Below, in pieces: positions 1 through 6,867 of a stretch of 64,000 nt of DNA. Under the pieces are notes generated by a model. It was not told where the DNA came from. It saw nothing but the letters and a program-made list of their open reading frames with translations, and did no database searches. The position numbers and the translations under genes were made by a program. The stretch comes from a virus. The DNA lies in the IMG/VR virus record IMGVR_UViG_3300017613_000793, positions 1-64,000 of that record. One strand, 5' to 3'. Numbering within the stretch: the first letter of the stretch is position 1; each line of letters opens with the position of its first letter.

Positions 1-1026
1 CACTCCGGCCTTGTCCAATATAGCAATCTGTTCCTTCAAGTCTAACTCAAACCGTGCCTTCTTCCTACCCATTCTCCGTCCTGCCCCATGTGAACTAGAC
101 TCAAATGAATCCGGGTTCCCTAGTCCCTCAGTGATATAAGAACTGGTTCCTTGACTTCCGGGAATAATTCCTAACAAACCTTTTCTTGCAAGTATGGCTC
201 CTTTCCTGTGAACAAAAACATTACGCCCAAAATGATTCTCCATGCTTGCATAGTTATGGTGTACATCAAACTCTTCCATCACAGCAGTGCTCAACAAATC
301 CTGAAACACACCAACAAATCTCTTCATTATCAATGCCCGGTTCTCTTTTGCAAACCACAATGCATACTTCATTGCTTCATAATACTCACTTCCAACCTTA
401 TCTTCTATTGGAAGAAACGCAAGGTCTTTTTCTGGGATGTCAGAGAACCACCGCTCAGTCAATTGCTTGGCTTGGTTGTGGTATTCCTGTGCAATCTTCA
501 ACCCAAAATTCCTAGAGCCTGAATGAACCATCAACCAAATATATCCATCACTACCCTCTTGGATTTCAATGAAATGGTTTCCACCACCCAAAGTCCCTAA
601 CTGGTAATGAGCCTTCTCCCACTCTCTTTCAATCACTGGGATTCCTGGTGGGTCATTAAATATCTCATGCTCCTGCTTTTCCGTATGACGGTTAAAACCC
701 AACGGAATCAGTTGTCTTACCTTACCCATGATGTCCTTAGTAATAGCAGGTCCAATAGCAGTGTTTGGACAATCAGTCCTCACCGCTCTCATTCCACAAC
801 CAATATCAACACCAACTGCATTTGGAACAATAATACCATCAGTTGCCATAACTCCACCAATAGGCATTCCATAACCTAAATGTGCATCAGGCATAAGTGC
901 AATGTGATGAAAAGCAAACGGAAGCCGTGCTAAATTGTCAGCCTGTTCTAAGGTTTGTGGTTCAATATCCTTCACCCAAGATTTAATTGGAAGCCTAACT
1001 TCTTTGCTTGTGTATACTTGCTCCAT
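1..1026 (-). CDS. rtcB: RtcB RNA-splicing ligase (3' end outside window)
   Basis: RtcB joins RNA 2',3'-cyclic phosphate or 3'-phosphate ends to 5'-OH ends using GTP and Mn2+. The visible 342 residues include the family's metal-binding stretches: PDAHLGYGMPIGGV near residue 46, GVDIGCGMRAVRTD near 72, LGTLGGGNHFIE near 143, HSGSRNFG near 169, and HGAGRRMGRKKA near 314. The last of these precedes the guanylated histidine region, which lies beyond base 1. RtcB proteins usually have 400-480 residues, so 60-140 are missing. The ATG at 1026 overlaps the upstream stop (TAATG). With the ATP-type RNA ligase at 1291-2247 it forms an RNA-repair pair, probably for cleaved tRNA. Family assignment is very secure; the physiological substrate is inferred. 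Confidence 0.96.
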   Translation of the reverse strand, partial: MEQVYTSKEVRLPIKSWVKDIEPQTLEQADNLARLPFAFHHIALMPDAHLGYGMPIGGVMATDGIIVPNAVGVDIGCGMRAVRTDCPNTAIGPAITKDIMGKVRQLIPLGFNRHTEKQEHEIFNDPPGIPVIEREWEKAHYQLGTLGGGNHFIEIQEGSDGYIWLMVHSGSRNFGLKIAQEYHNQAKQLTERWFSDIPEKDLAFLPIEDKVGSEYYEAMKYALWFAKENRALIMKRFVGVFQDLLSTAVMEEFDVHHNYASMENHFGRNVFVHRKGAILARKGLLGIIPGSQGTSSYITEGLGNPDSFESSSHGAGRRMGRKKARFELDLKEQIAILDKAGV

Positions 1027-1274
1027 TATCCTTCCCTTGTTTTGTCATGCCAAATACATCCAAGCTCTGTGGCCTTTTTCCGTATAAACCCATGTGCTTC
1101 TCTTGCCACAATTGTTCTCAACAAACGAATACTCTCATTGGTCAATTTACAATAGGCTGTCACATTGTATATAACTTCCTTAACATCTGCCTTGGTTTCC
1201 GTGTTCAAATAAAGAGAATGATAGTGGTCTGTGATTTTCTTAGGAAGTTCTTTAAATGAATTGTATTTTTCCAT
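1026..1274 (-). CDS. Small hypothetical protein before rtcB
   Basis: An 82-residue protein of unknown family, mixed charge, predicted mostly helical, without signal or membrane segment. The ATG at 1274 is preferred over one at 1280 because an AAGGAG site sits six bases in front of it. Its stop overlaps the rtcB start by one base, so the two are translationally coupled and share the promoter at 1293-1322. A role in RNA repair is suggested only by position. Confidence 0.75.
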   Translation of the reverse strand: MEKYNSFKELPKKITDHYHSLYLNTETKADVKEVIYNVTAYCKLTNESIRLLRTIVAREAHGFIRKKATELGCIWHDKTREG

Positions 1275-1290
1275 TGACATCTCCTTTACA

Positions 1291-2247
1291 TTATTCTACC
1301 ATTTCACTGGTGTTTATGTCAACACCCTCAACGTTCTCCTTGATTAAATATTCTTTATACCATTCCGGGAATCCTTTAATAGCAGTCCTCAATAAGTCTT
1401 TGCTGAAATGCTTAAACAAAACTTCCTTAATGGTCTCTGTGTCCTCTTCCTTAATGTCCTGTTGAATCTCTTTGAGAAGAGCACCAATGTCCTTGACGCT
1501 GTTAGTCAACTCACCCTTTTCCTTCAGGTGCTGAATTGCCTTCAACCATCTGTTCTCATTGTTAAAGCTCTGGAAATAGCCCTGCAAAGAAGCCTTAGGA
1601 GCTTTCACCTTCCAGTCCTTTGCATGTTGTTCCCGGTATGCTTCCCGAACATACTTTGTAAACACTGGAAAGATTGCTCCACCCACATGAATCCACTCAC
1701 CATAGTTCTTGATAACAATGCCTTCAATCTTGGTTCCACCAAGAAAGCTCTCAGTCTCTTCCACTGTGTGCTTCAGGAAGTCCAGAATAGGAAGCTCCAC
1801 CTCACCATTGTATATCTCCGGCACAGCATCAATCTCAAGCTCAATAGCTGTAGCTTCTAATGACTCCCTGCTTTGTATCCACTGTCCAGCCTGAAGGATG
1901 TCAAACAAAACCAAATGACCTTCTGGAACCCGGTCATACTTCAGCACATTGTGCTTTGGTCCCTGTAAATACTCACAGAAAAAATATGTATCTGGTTTGT
2001 AGTTCTGCTTAATTATATCCTCAATGCTCAACAGGTAGTCACACCCGGCCTTGAACATCTTATCCCATGAATCACGCTCCCAATTGACGGCCTTTGAACC
2101 CATAATAAGCTCACCGTCCTCATTAACCCCAAACCTAAACTGGGAACCATCAATCTTTTCCTGCATAACAATAGGTCCAATTAGAGCACGTTCAGTGCCT
2201 GAGTTCCCCAAGTTCATCACCTTGGTGTATCTAGGTAGCATCTTCAT
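1291..2247 (-). CDS. ATP-dependent RNA ligase (Rnl-type nucleotidyltransferase)
   Basis: 318 residues with the covalent nucleotidyltransferase motifs: motif I EKIDGSQF near residue 31 (the lysine receives AMP), FFCEYLQGPKHN near 89 as motif III/IIIa, EGIVIKNYGEW near 175 as motif IV, and a late FTKYVREAYRE (motif V lysine) near 196. This fits the RNA ligase fold (Rnl2/Rnl5-like) better than DNA ligase, because no OB-fold or zinc domain follows. The enzyme should seal 3'-OH/5'-phosphate nicks in RNA. No kinase/phosphatase end-healing enzyme is seen nearby; the HAD protein at 10888-11313 is the closest candidate for a phosphatase. The exact Rnl subclass is uncertain. Confidence 0.88.
   Translation of the reverse strand: MKMLPRYTKVMNLGNSGTERALIGPIVMQEKIDGSQFRFGVNEDGELIMGSKAVNWERDSWDKMFKAGCDYLLSIEDIIKQNYKPDTYFFCEYLQGPKHNVLKYDRVPEGHLVLFDILQAGQWIQSRESLEATAIELEIDAVPEIYNGEVELPILDFLKHTVEETESFLGGTKIEGIVIKNYGEWIHVGGAIFPVFTKYVREAYREQHAKDWKVKAPKASLQGYFQSFNNENRWLKAIQHLKEKGELTNSVKDIGALLKEIQQDIKEEDTETIKEVLFKHFSKDLLRTAIKGFPEWYKEYLIKENVEGVDINTSEMVE
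1293..1322 (-). promoter_or_regulatory. Sigma70-type promoter with extended -10
   Basis: Read on the minus strand, TTGACA (1317-1322) is separated by 18 bases from TAGAAT (1293-1298), and TGG directly precedes the -10 element. It lies inside the last codons of the RNA ligase gene and would drive the 82-residue gene and rtcB. It shares its layout with the promoters at 20644, 27050 and 31439. Confidence 0.7.
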
Positions 2248-2248
2248 T

Positions 2249-2413
2249 TTACTTCGCTATTCTAAAGCTAGTTCTTGAGACCTGCCGTTCAAGCTTCCTT
2301 TTACATTCATCACACTTCTGCTTGTCTCTCTTATCAATAGCAGAAGCAAGTGCTTGAAGTTTTCCAACATCCTTACATTCTTTGTTTCTACAAATGTACT
2401 CATACAGTGGCAT
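2249..2413 (-). CDS. FmdB-type zinc-ribbon small protein
   Basis: A 54-residue protein starting MPLYEYIC, the usual opening of FmdB-family zinc ribbons, with C8, C13 and a later CDEC pair that would complete a four-cysteine zinc site. The tail is basic. It lies between ribonucleotide reductase and RNA ligase and nearly touches both. FmdB-like domains are usually annotated as putative regulators without known mechanism. A zinc-binding accessory role is an inference. Confidence 0.75.
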   Translation of the reverse strand: MPLYEYICRNKECKDVGKLQALASAIDKRDKQKCDECKRKLERQVSRTSFRIAK

Positions 2414-4084
2414 TTATTTCTCCTTTATATAGTCTTTAATTTCTTGCTTTGTCATAGAGTATAAGACTTGCTCAGGACGGCTCCGGTCCACATACATAGT
2501 CACACCCTTTAGGTCATATGCATACTCCTGCATCCAGCCCCCTATCTGCTCCACAGTGGTTCCTGCAGGTAGATTAATTGTCTTACTTATTGCACCATCC
2601 AAATATTTCTGAATGACTGCTTGAGTTTCAAAATGCTGTTCTGGTGTTAGGTCATGTGCATCAACAAACCACTCTGGAACTGATTCACCTGATTTCAAAA
2701 ACTTCTCATACATTGGATGCACTATCTGTCTTTCACCTATCCGGTCCTTCCGGGTATAAGCCTTTGAGAATAATGGTTCAATCCCACTAGATGCTCCTGC
2801 CAACATGGAAGTAGTTCCAGTAGGTGGGCAGGTCAACAGTGCAACATTCCTGATACCATACTTCTTAATGTCTCTTCTGAGACCTGCAGGAAGCTTTCTC
2901 ACAAAGCTTGCCTTCCCATAGTCCACAGGATTAAACTTCGGAAATGGTCCCTTCTCTTTGGCAAGTTCCACGCTTGCCCTGTATGCCTCATCACGTATAA
3001 ATGCAAACAGTTTCTCAATCTGCTCAACTGCTTCTGGTGAACCATATCTCAACTGCTTCTGGAATAGATAGTCTGCTAGTCCCATAACACCCAGTCCAAT
3101 TCTCCGACCTTGTTCAGCAACATCCCTCATCTGTGGTATAGGAAACGTGGTTAGGTCAATCACATTATCCAAGAACCTTACACCATGGTGGATAACATCC
3201 TTCATCAAATCCCAGTCGGTGTCACCACCTGTCACAAACTTGGGAAGTACCAGACTCCCCAAATCACATGAACCATATGCCGGAAGTGGAAGCTCTCCGC
3301 ATGGGTTGGTTGCAATAATAGGATTGAAGTAATAACTGTTATCCTTTGTAAGCTTACTGTAGTTCAAAATCCCAGGCTCTGCAGACTTCACAATGTTATT
3401 CAAAATCCTTTCCCACAACTCTTTAGCTCTAACAGTCTTATATACCTTCAATCCAAACTTCAACTCCCAGTCTCCATCTCTCTCCACTGCTTCCAAGAAC
3501 TGGTTGTTGATTGCCACAGAGATGTTAAAATTCCTTAGCTTACCATGCTTCAGCTTACAATCAATAAACTCTTCAACCTCAGGATGACTGATGTCAATAA
3601 TAGCAATGGTTGCTGACCGTCTTGCACCACCACATTCAATGGTCTCTGCTACAGCATCCATAGCTTGCATAAAGGAAACCAACCCAGAAGACTGACCACC
3701 CTTACCATGAATCTCTGCACCAACTGGTCTCAACGTGGAGAAGTTTACACCAACCCCACCACCAGATGACCATGTGATAAGAGAATCCTTAATACATGTG
3801 GCAATAGATTCAATACTATCACTAATAGGAATTACAAAACAATTCAACATGTTCCGTTTAGTTTTCCCTGCATTTCTGAGTATCCGTCCTGCAGGAACAA
3901 ACTGCTTATTAAACAAGTAACTAAATATCATCAACTGCTTACTCTGCCGGGTCTCCAAATCCTCATTGGCACATACGGCCTGGGACACTCTCTCACACAA
4001 ACCTTTCCAGTCCTCACCATTCTGATAGTACCTAGACTCTGCTATACACTCTTCATTATTTATATGACAAGCAACTTTAGACAT
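2414..4084 (-). CDS. nrdJ: Class II (adenosylcobalamin-dependent) ribonucleotide reductase
   Basis: 556 residues that reduce ribonucleotides to deoxyribonucleotides. Seen: redox cysteine C82 in NCF, catalytic NPCGE (C262), the second redox cysteine C273 in GSCDLGSL, and PPTGTTSMLAG followed by SSGIEP, typical of the barrel end in class II enzymes. No ATP-cone is present and no small-subunit (NrdB) gene lies beside it, which argues against class I. The C-terminus has no cysteine pair for thioredoxin exchange, unlike most NrdJ proteins. Class II enzymes need B12 from the host and work with or without oxygen. The start ATG follows a GAGG site and sits next to the end of the preceding gene. Confidence 0.93.
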   Translation of the reverse strand: MSKVACHINNEECIAESRYYQNGEDWKGLCERVSQAVCANEDLETRQSKQLMIFSYLFNKQFVPAGRILRNAGKTKRNMLNCFVIPISDSIESIATCIKDSLITWSSGGGVGVNFSTLRPVGAEIHGKGGQSSGLVSFMQAMDAVAETIECGGARRSATIAIIDISHPEVEEFIDCKLKHGKLRNFNISVAINNQFLEAVERDGDWELKFGLKVYKTVRAKELWERILNNIVKSAEPGILNYSKLTKDNSYYFNPIIATNPCGELPLPAYGSCDLGSLVLPKFVTGGDTDWDLMKDVIHHGVRFLDNVIDLTTFPIPQMRDVAEQGRRIGLGVMGLADYLFQKQLRYGSPEAVEQIEKLFAFIRDEAYRASVELAKEKGPFPKFNPVDYGKASFVRKLPAGLRRDIKKYGIRNVALLTCPPTGTTSMLAGASSGIEPLFSKAYTRKDRIGERQIVHPMYEKFLKSGESVPEWFVDAHDLTPEQHFETQAVIQKYLDGAISKTINLPAGTTVEQIGGWMQEYAYDLKGVTMYVDRSRPEQVLYSMTKQEIKDYIKEK

Positions 4085-4606
4085 TTAAAATTCCTCACCC
4101 TTATCTCTTTGTGTGAAGTTACCATAATTCTGTAGCCACCACGTATAAGCCAACATAGCTACATATATAAGAACGTCTTCATCTTTTTCAATAATAAAAT
4201 CCTCAATCTCATTTGCAATTTCTTCATGAGTAACATTCTGTTTTGCTGTAAGTATAAACTCATCAACAATGTGTTTCAACTTGGTTTTAAACTCAGCATA
4301 ATATTTTGTTTTACTCTTTACTGTAGTGTACTTTTCTTTGTATTCTTTAATCCACCAAATAAATGAATATACTGCAATCTTTAAAAAGTCAACCTCTGGA
4401 GCCTTGTTACCATGTTTAATCTCATTAAAGATTTCACCTGCATACTTAATAATGTTTCCACCTATCCACTTATTGCCCACCTTCTCACAAATAACGTCAG
4501 TCCATTCCTTTTCTTCATTGTAAGCATATCTTTGTCCACCACCTTCCCACTGGGAAACGTGCCCCTCCATAAACTCTTCAAACAATTCATCACTATGTTG
4601 TTTCAT
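4085..4606 (-). CDS. Hypothetical protein, possibly nucleotide-pool related
   Basis: 173 residues, all-helical in appearance. The segment GGNIIKYAGEI followed by DFLKIAVYSFIWW resembles the helices of small phage MazG/dATP-dGTP-diphosphohydrolase-like or DUF3310-type proteins, but no convincing EExxE metal motif is visible. It lies directly upstream of ribonucleotide reductase and its stop abuts that start, so a nucleotide-pool role is plausible but unproven. Confidence 0.6.
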   Translation of the reverse strand: MKQHSDELFEEFMEGHVSQWEGGGQRYAYNEEKEWTDVICEKVGNKWIGGNIIKYAGEIFNEIKHGNKAPEVDFLKIAVYSFIWWIKEYKEKYTTVKSKTKYYAEFKTKLKHIVDEFILTAKQNVTHEEIANEIEDFIIEKDEDVLIYVAMLAYTWWLQNYGNFTQRDKGEEF

Positions 4607-5070
4607 ATTATAACTTTTCCTTTGCCCGGTGGTACGCCCGGTCCTTTGTTTTGGTCACCAAGAAGAGCATTTCTCCCCTTGAGATTCATTAACTCTTGCT
4701 CAAGATTTTGTGTTACAAGCATTGACTTCTCAGGTGATACCAAATCTGCAAAATTCTCCACTTCTTTTTTCCACGTTTCCTGGTTTGCCCTAAGAGATGA
4801 TACAGTTTGGTCAATCCATGCAGGACTTATGCCCAACCACTTCACCAATTGATTAATAATTAAATTAGCCTCAATATTAAATCGCAACTCTATAAACTGA
4901 GTTGACCGCTTGTGTTTTCTGAGATATGCAACAGCATCTTTTGAAAGCTCTACATAATGAATACACTGTAAAATATAATTATCAAGAAGCTTCTGGTCCT
5001 TTAGTGAGCCAGTTTTTCCTGCTTGTTTGTCCTTGCTTGGACGTGGTATTCCAGGGTTCTTATCTGTCAT
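4603..5070 (-). CDS. Hypothetical protein
   Basis: 155 residues of unknown family. The N-terminus is rich in proline and lysine (PGIPRPSKDKQAGKTG), the middle is helical, and the tail is glycine- and proline-rich (GPGVPPGKGK). The polar ends and charged helical core would suit a DNA-packaging small subunit or an adaptor, but no helix-turn-helix is clear. It overlaps both neighbouring genes by a few bases. Confidence 0.65.
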   Translation of the reverse strand: MTDKNPGIPRPSKDKQAGKTGSLKDQKLLDNYILQCIHYVELSKDAVAYLRKHKRSTQFIELRFNIEANLIINQLVKWLGISPAWIDQTVSSLRANQETWKKEVENFADLVSPEKSMLVTQNLEQELMNLKGRNALLGDQNKGPGVPPGKGKVII

Positions 5071-5413
5071 TCCAACCTATCCTTTTAAAAAGTTTTTTAT
5101 TTTGCCGTTCCATCACCGTGGTATCTTCACCATGAGATGGTCTTCCATCCTTATTCACTGCTCCAGTCCACTCATAGAAGTAAAACATTGGTGCAGTTGT
5201 GTCCGTGAATTTTCTCTTGCCAACACCACGCATTTTCTTAACATGTCCTGCTCTCTCCAGTGCTCTCAACTCTGTCCTATTCAATCTAACGCTTGGCTTA
5301 AACCTTGCATCATTCACCCTAATAGTTTTGGTAGGAGATATATTAAATATAAATCTTGCCTTATCCAAAGTTGACTGATGTCCTATAATTTTTTCCACTT
5401 GTAGTCTTCCCAT
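5060..5413 (-). CDS. Hypothetical basic protein
   Basis: 117 residues, basic, with RLNRTELRALERAGHVKKMRG, which may form a helix-turn-helix or winged-helix recognition helix. The segment after it, MFYFYEWTG, is aromatic. The ATG at 5413 follows the transglycosylase stop (TAATATG); an ATG at 5425 in the same frame cannot be excluded. Function unknown. Confidence 0.6.
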   Translation of the reverse strand: MGRLQVEKIIGHQSTLDKARFIFNISPTKTIRVNDARFKPSVRLNRTELRALERAGHVKKMRGVGKRKFTDTTAPMFYFYEWTGAVNKDGRPSHGEDTTVMERQNKKLFKRIGWNDR

Positions 5414-5414
5414 A

Positions 5415-6128
5415 TTACAATCCATTCATGAAAGTCTTCATCCTCTTTTCAATATCCAACGCATACTTCAAACTGGCCTTTGGTGTTCCACCCTCAATAG
5501 CTGTCATCAAATTGCTTACAGCCTGTGTGCTCCAGTTGTATAAACTGAACGTCAACTTCCAGTCACTGTCAGACGCACTGCCGGATGCAATAAAACTTGT
5601 CTGGTAGTCAACCAACCGCTCCAGTCCTAACCTCAAGCTCCACACCGGGTCATACAAATATTCAAGCACCTTGTTCCGGCTGAGTCCATCCAGGTCAAAA
5701 TATCTATCCAAACCATCAACACCTGTAATAAACATATGCTGTGTTAATCCAATAGCTCCTGCATAAGATTCTGCTTCTGGGTTAAACCTGCTCTCAATGT
5801 CAACCCAGGCCATGATTCTCCAATAGTCCAAACCAATGGGAACCTCACCATTTGTGCCATATCTCTGGTGATATTTATACGTGATAAATGATAACTCCCT
5901 GAGTGTCTGAGTATTCATGTAGTCCTCACCCTTTTCAAACCACCTGTCTTCAATCTCTTTATATAAAAGGATTTCATTGGACACACTGTGTAAAGTCTCA
6001 ACCTCTGAACGTATATCCGTCAAGTCCTTCCTAACTCCGGCATATTCAGTCACCAGAAAAGCTATACCACCACCCACCATTGTTACCATAATCAACAAAA
6101 GCAACACCTTAAAAAATACATCTTTCAT
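5415..6128 (-). CDS. Membrane-anchored lytic transglycosylase
   Basis: 237 residues. A basic start is followed by one hydrophobic segment (about residues 5-28, glycine-containing), a short coiled region (30-60), then an SLT-type domain with catalytic Glu112 in VDIESRFNP and the conserved AGAIGLTQHM that follows. The enzyme cleaves peptidoglycan glycan strands, forming anhydro-muramic ends. The uncleaved-looking N-terminal helix suggests either a signal-anchor (SAR-type) endolysin or an inner-membrane DNA-entry/exit enzyme. The gene has its own consensus promoter at 6145-6173 and sits among DNA-metabolism genes, away from the holin-like gene at 31970. Confidence 0.88.
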   Translation of the reverse strand: MKDVFFKVLLLLIMVTMVGGGIAFLVTEYAGVRKDLTDIRSEVETLHSVSNEILLYKEIEDRWFEKGEDYMNTQTLRELSFITYKYHQRYGTNGEVPIGLDYWRIMAWVDIESRFNPEAESYAGAIGLTQHMFITGVDGLDRYFDLDGLSRNKVLEYLYDPVWSLRLGLERLVDYQTSFIASGSASDSDWKLTFSLYNWSTQAVSNLMTAIEGGTPKASLKYALDIEKRMKTFMNGL

Positions 6129-6144
6129 ATCACACCTCTATCAT

Positions 6145-6173
6145 ATTATATTAGTTGACATCTCTCTTGTCAA
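6145..6173 (-). promoter_or_regulatory. Consensus promoter with overlapping inverted repeat
   Basis: On the minus strand TTGACA (6168-6173) and TATAAT (6145-6150) are 17 bases apart, a perfect consensus. A second TTGACA begins six bases upstream (6174-6179). An 8-base perfect inverted repeat, GTTGACAT and ATGTCAAC, spans 6154-6161 and 6173-6180 with an 11-base centre, covering the -35 and most of the spacer. This looks like an operator. It drives the transglycosylase gene. Confidence 0.8.
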
Positions 6174-6175
6174 TG

Positions 6176-6760
6176 TCAACTTTTAGGAACCAAGCTTGTC
6201 ACATACCCTTTCCGTCTGTGCAACGCTTTATAAAATCCCCAGTCTATCCATTCCAACCACGGTTTAAATCTACAAAAAATTATCTTCTCAGGTCCACCAA
6301 TAACCTGATACACCCCATGTTCAAATATACCAAACAACTCCCGAAGCCTTGCCCGGTCCCTCATCAACATCATCACCAAATCTTCAGTCCTGTAAAGCTT
6401 AAATATAACCACCGGGATTTTACCAGATGCTTGAGCATCACCTTCAGCTTGCTCCATCCAATCATATACCTGACTTGGCTTTCCATAAAGTCCTGCAAAG
6501 ATATGCTTCACATTATCATCATGCCAATCTTTACACTCAACAGAAAATGGAAAGCTGTTATCCAACTGCATCTCTTCAGACTTATCCGACATAAACTTAA
6601 ATGGCTGTATATCTCCTGGTGCAATCCTCTTATCCCAACCACCAGAAGATGGTGTCCGTCTAAACTCTCCGTCATCATCTGGATACCACTCACCATCAAA
6701 CAATTTTCCAATACGCCTTTCATGCCGTCCTGACTTTTGCCTCTGTCCACCCTTCTTCAT
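6176..6760 (-). CDS. PD-(D/E)XK nuclease, resolvase-like
   Basis: 194 residues. A basic N-terminus (SGRHERRIGKLFDGEWY) is followed by RTPSSGGWDKRIAPGDI and then FPFSVECKDW, giving the E...GD...ExK arrangement of the restriction-like fold. The order resembles archaeal-type Hjc Holliday junction resolvases and phage homologues (ER..G...L, R...SGG, D, VECK). It probably cuts branched DNA during recombination or before packaging. The stop overlaps the inverted repeat of the next promoter. The start ATG overlaps the stop of the 35-residue gene (ATGA). Confidence 0.75.
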   Translation of the reverse strand: MKKGGQRQKSGRHERRIGKLFDGEWYPDDDGEFRRTPSSGGWDKRIAPGDIQPFKFMSDKSEEMQLDNSFPFSVECKDWHDDNVKHIFAGLYGKPSQVYDWMEQAEGDAQASGKIPVVIFKLYRTEDLVMMLMRDRARLRELFGIFEHGVYQVIGGPEKIIFCRFKPWLEWIDWGFYKALHRRKGYVTSLVPKS

Positions 6761-6864
6761 CTAATGGCATCCTTTACCAATTTAATAACATACACAATCA
6801 ATCCTAACCATGCCAAAACACCAAGTATTTTTACTACGACAATTGCCCAAATTAAAGCTTCCAT
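6757..6864 (-). CDS. Single-pass membrane micro-protein
   Basis: 35 residues, nearly all a single hydrophobic helix (residues 3-27) followed by a short basic tail (KLVKDAIR), so N-out/C-in topology is likely. It fills the gap between the SbcC and nuclease genes and overlaps the latter by ATGA. Function unknown. Confidence 0.6.
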   Translation of the reverse strand: MEALIWAIVVVKILGVLAWLGLIVYVIKLVKDAIR

Positions 6865-6867
6865 TTT

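Noticed and set aside
4603-5070. Terminase small subunit
   Set aside because: Length and polar ends would fit, but there is no helix-turn-helix and no terminase large subunit or portal gene nearby.
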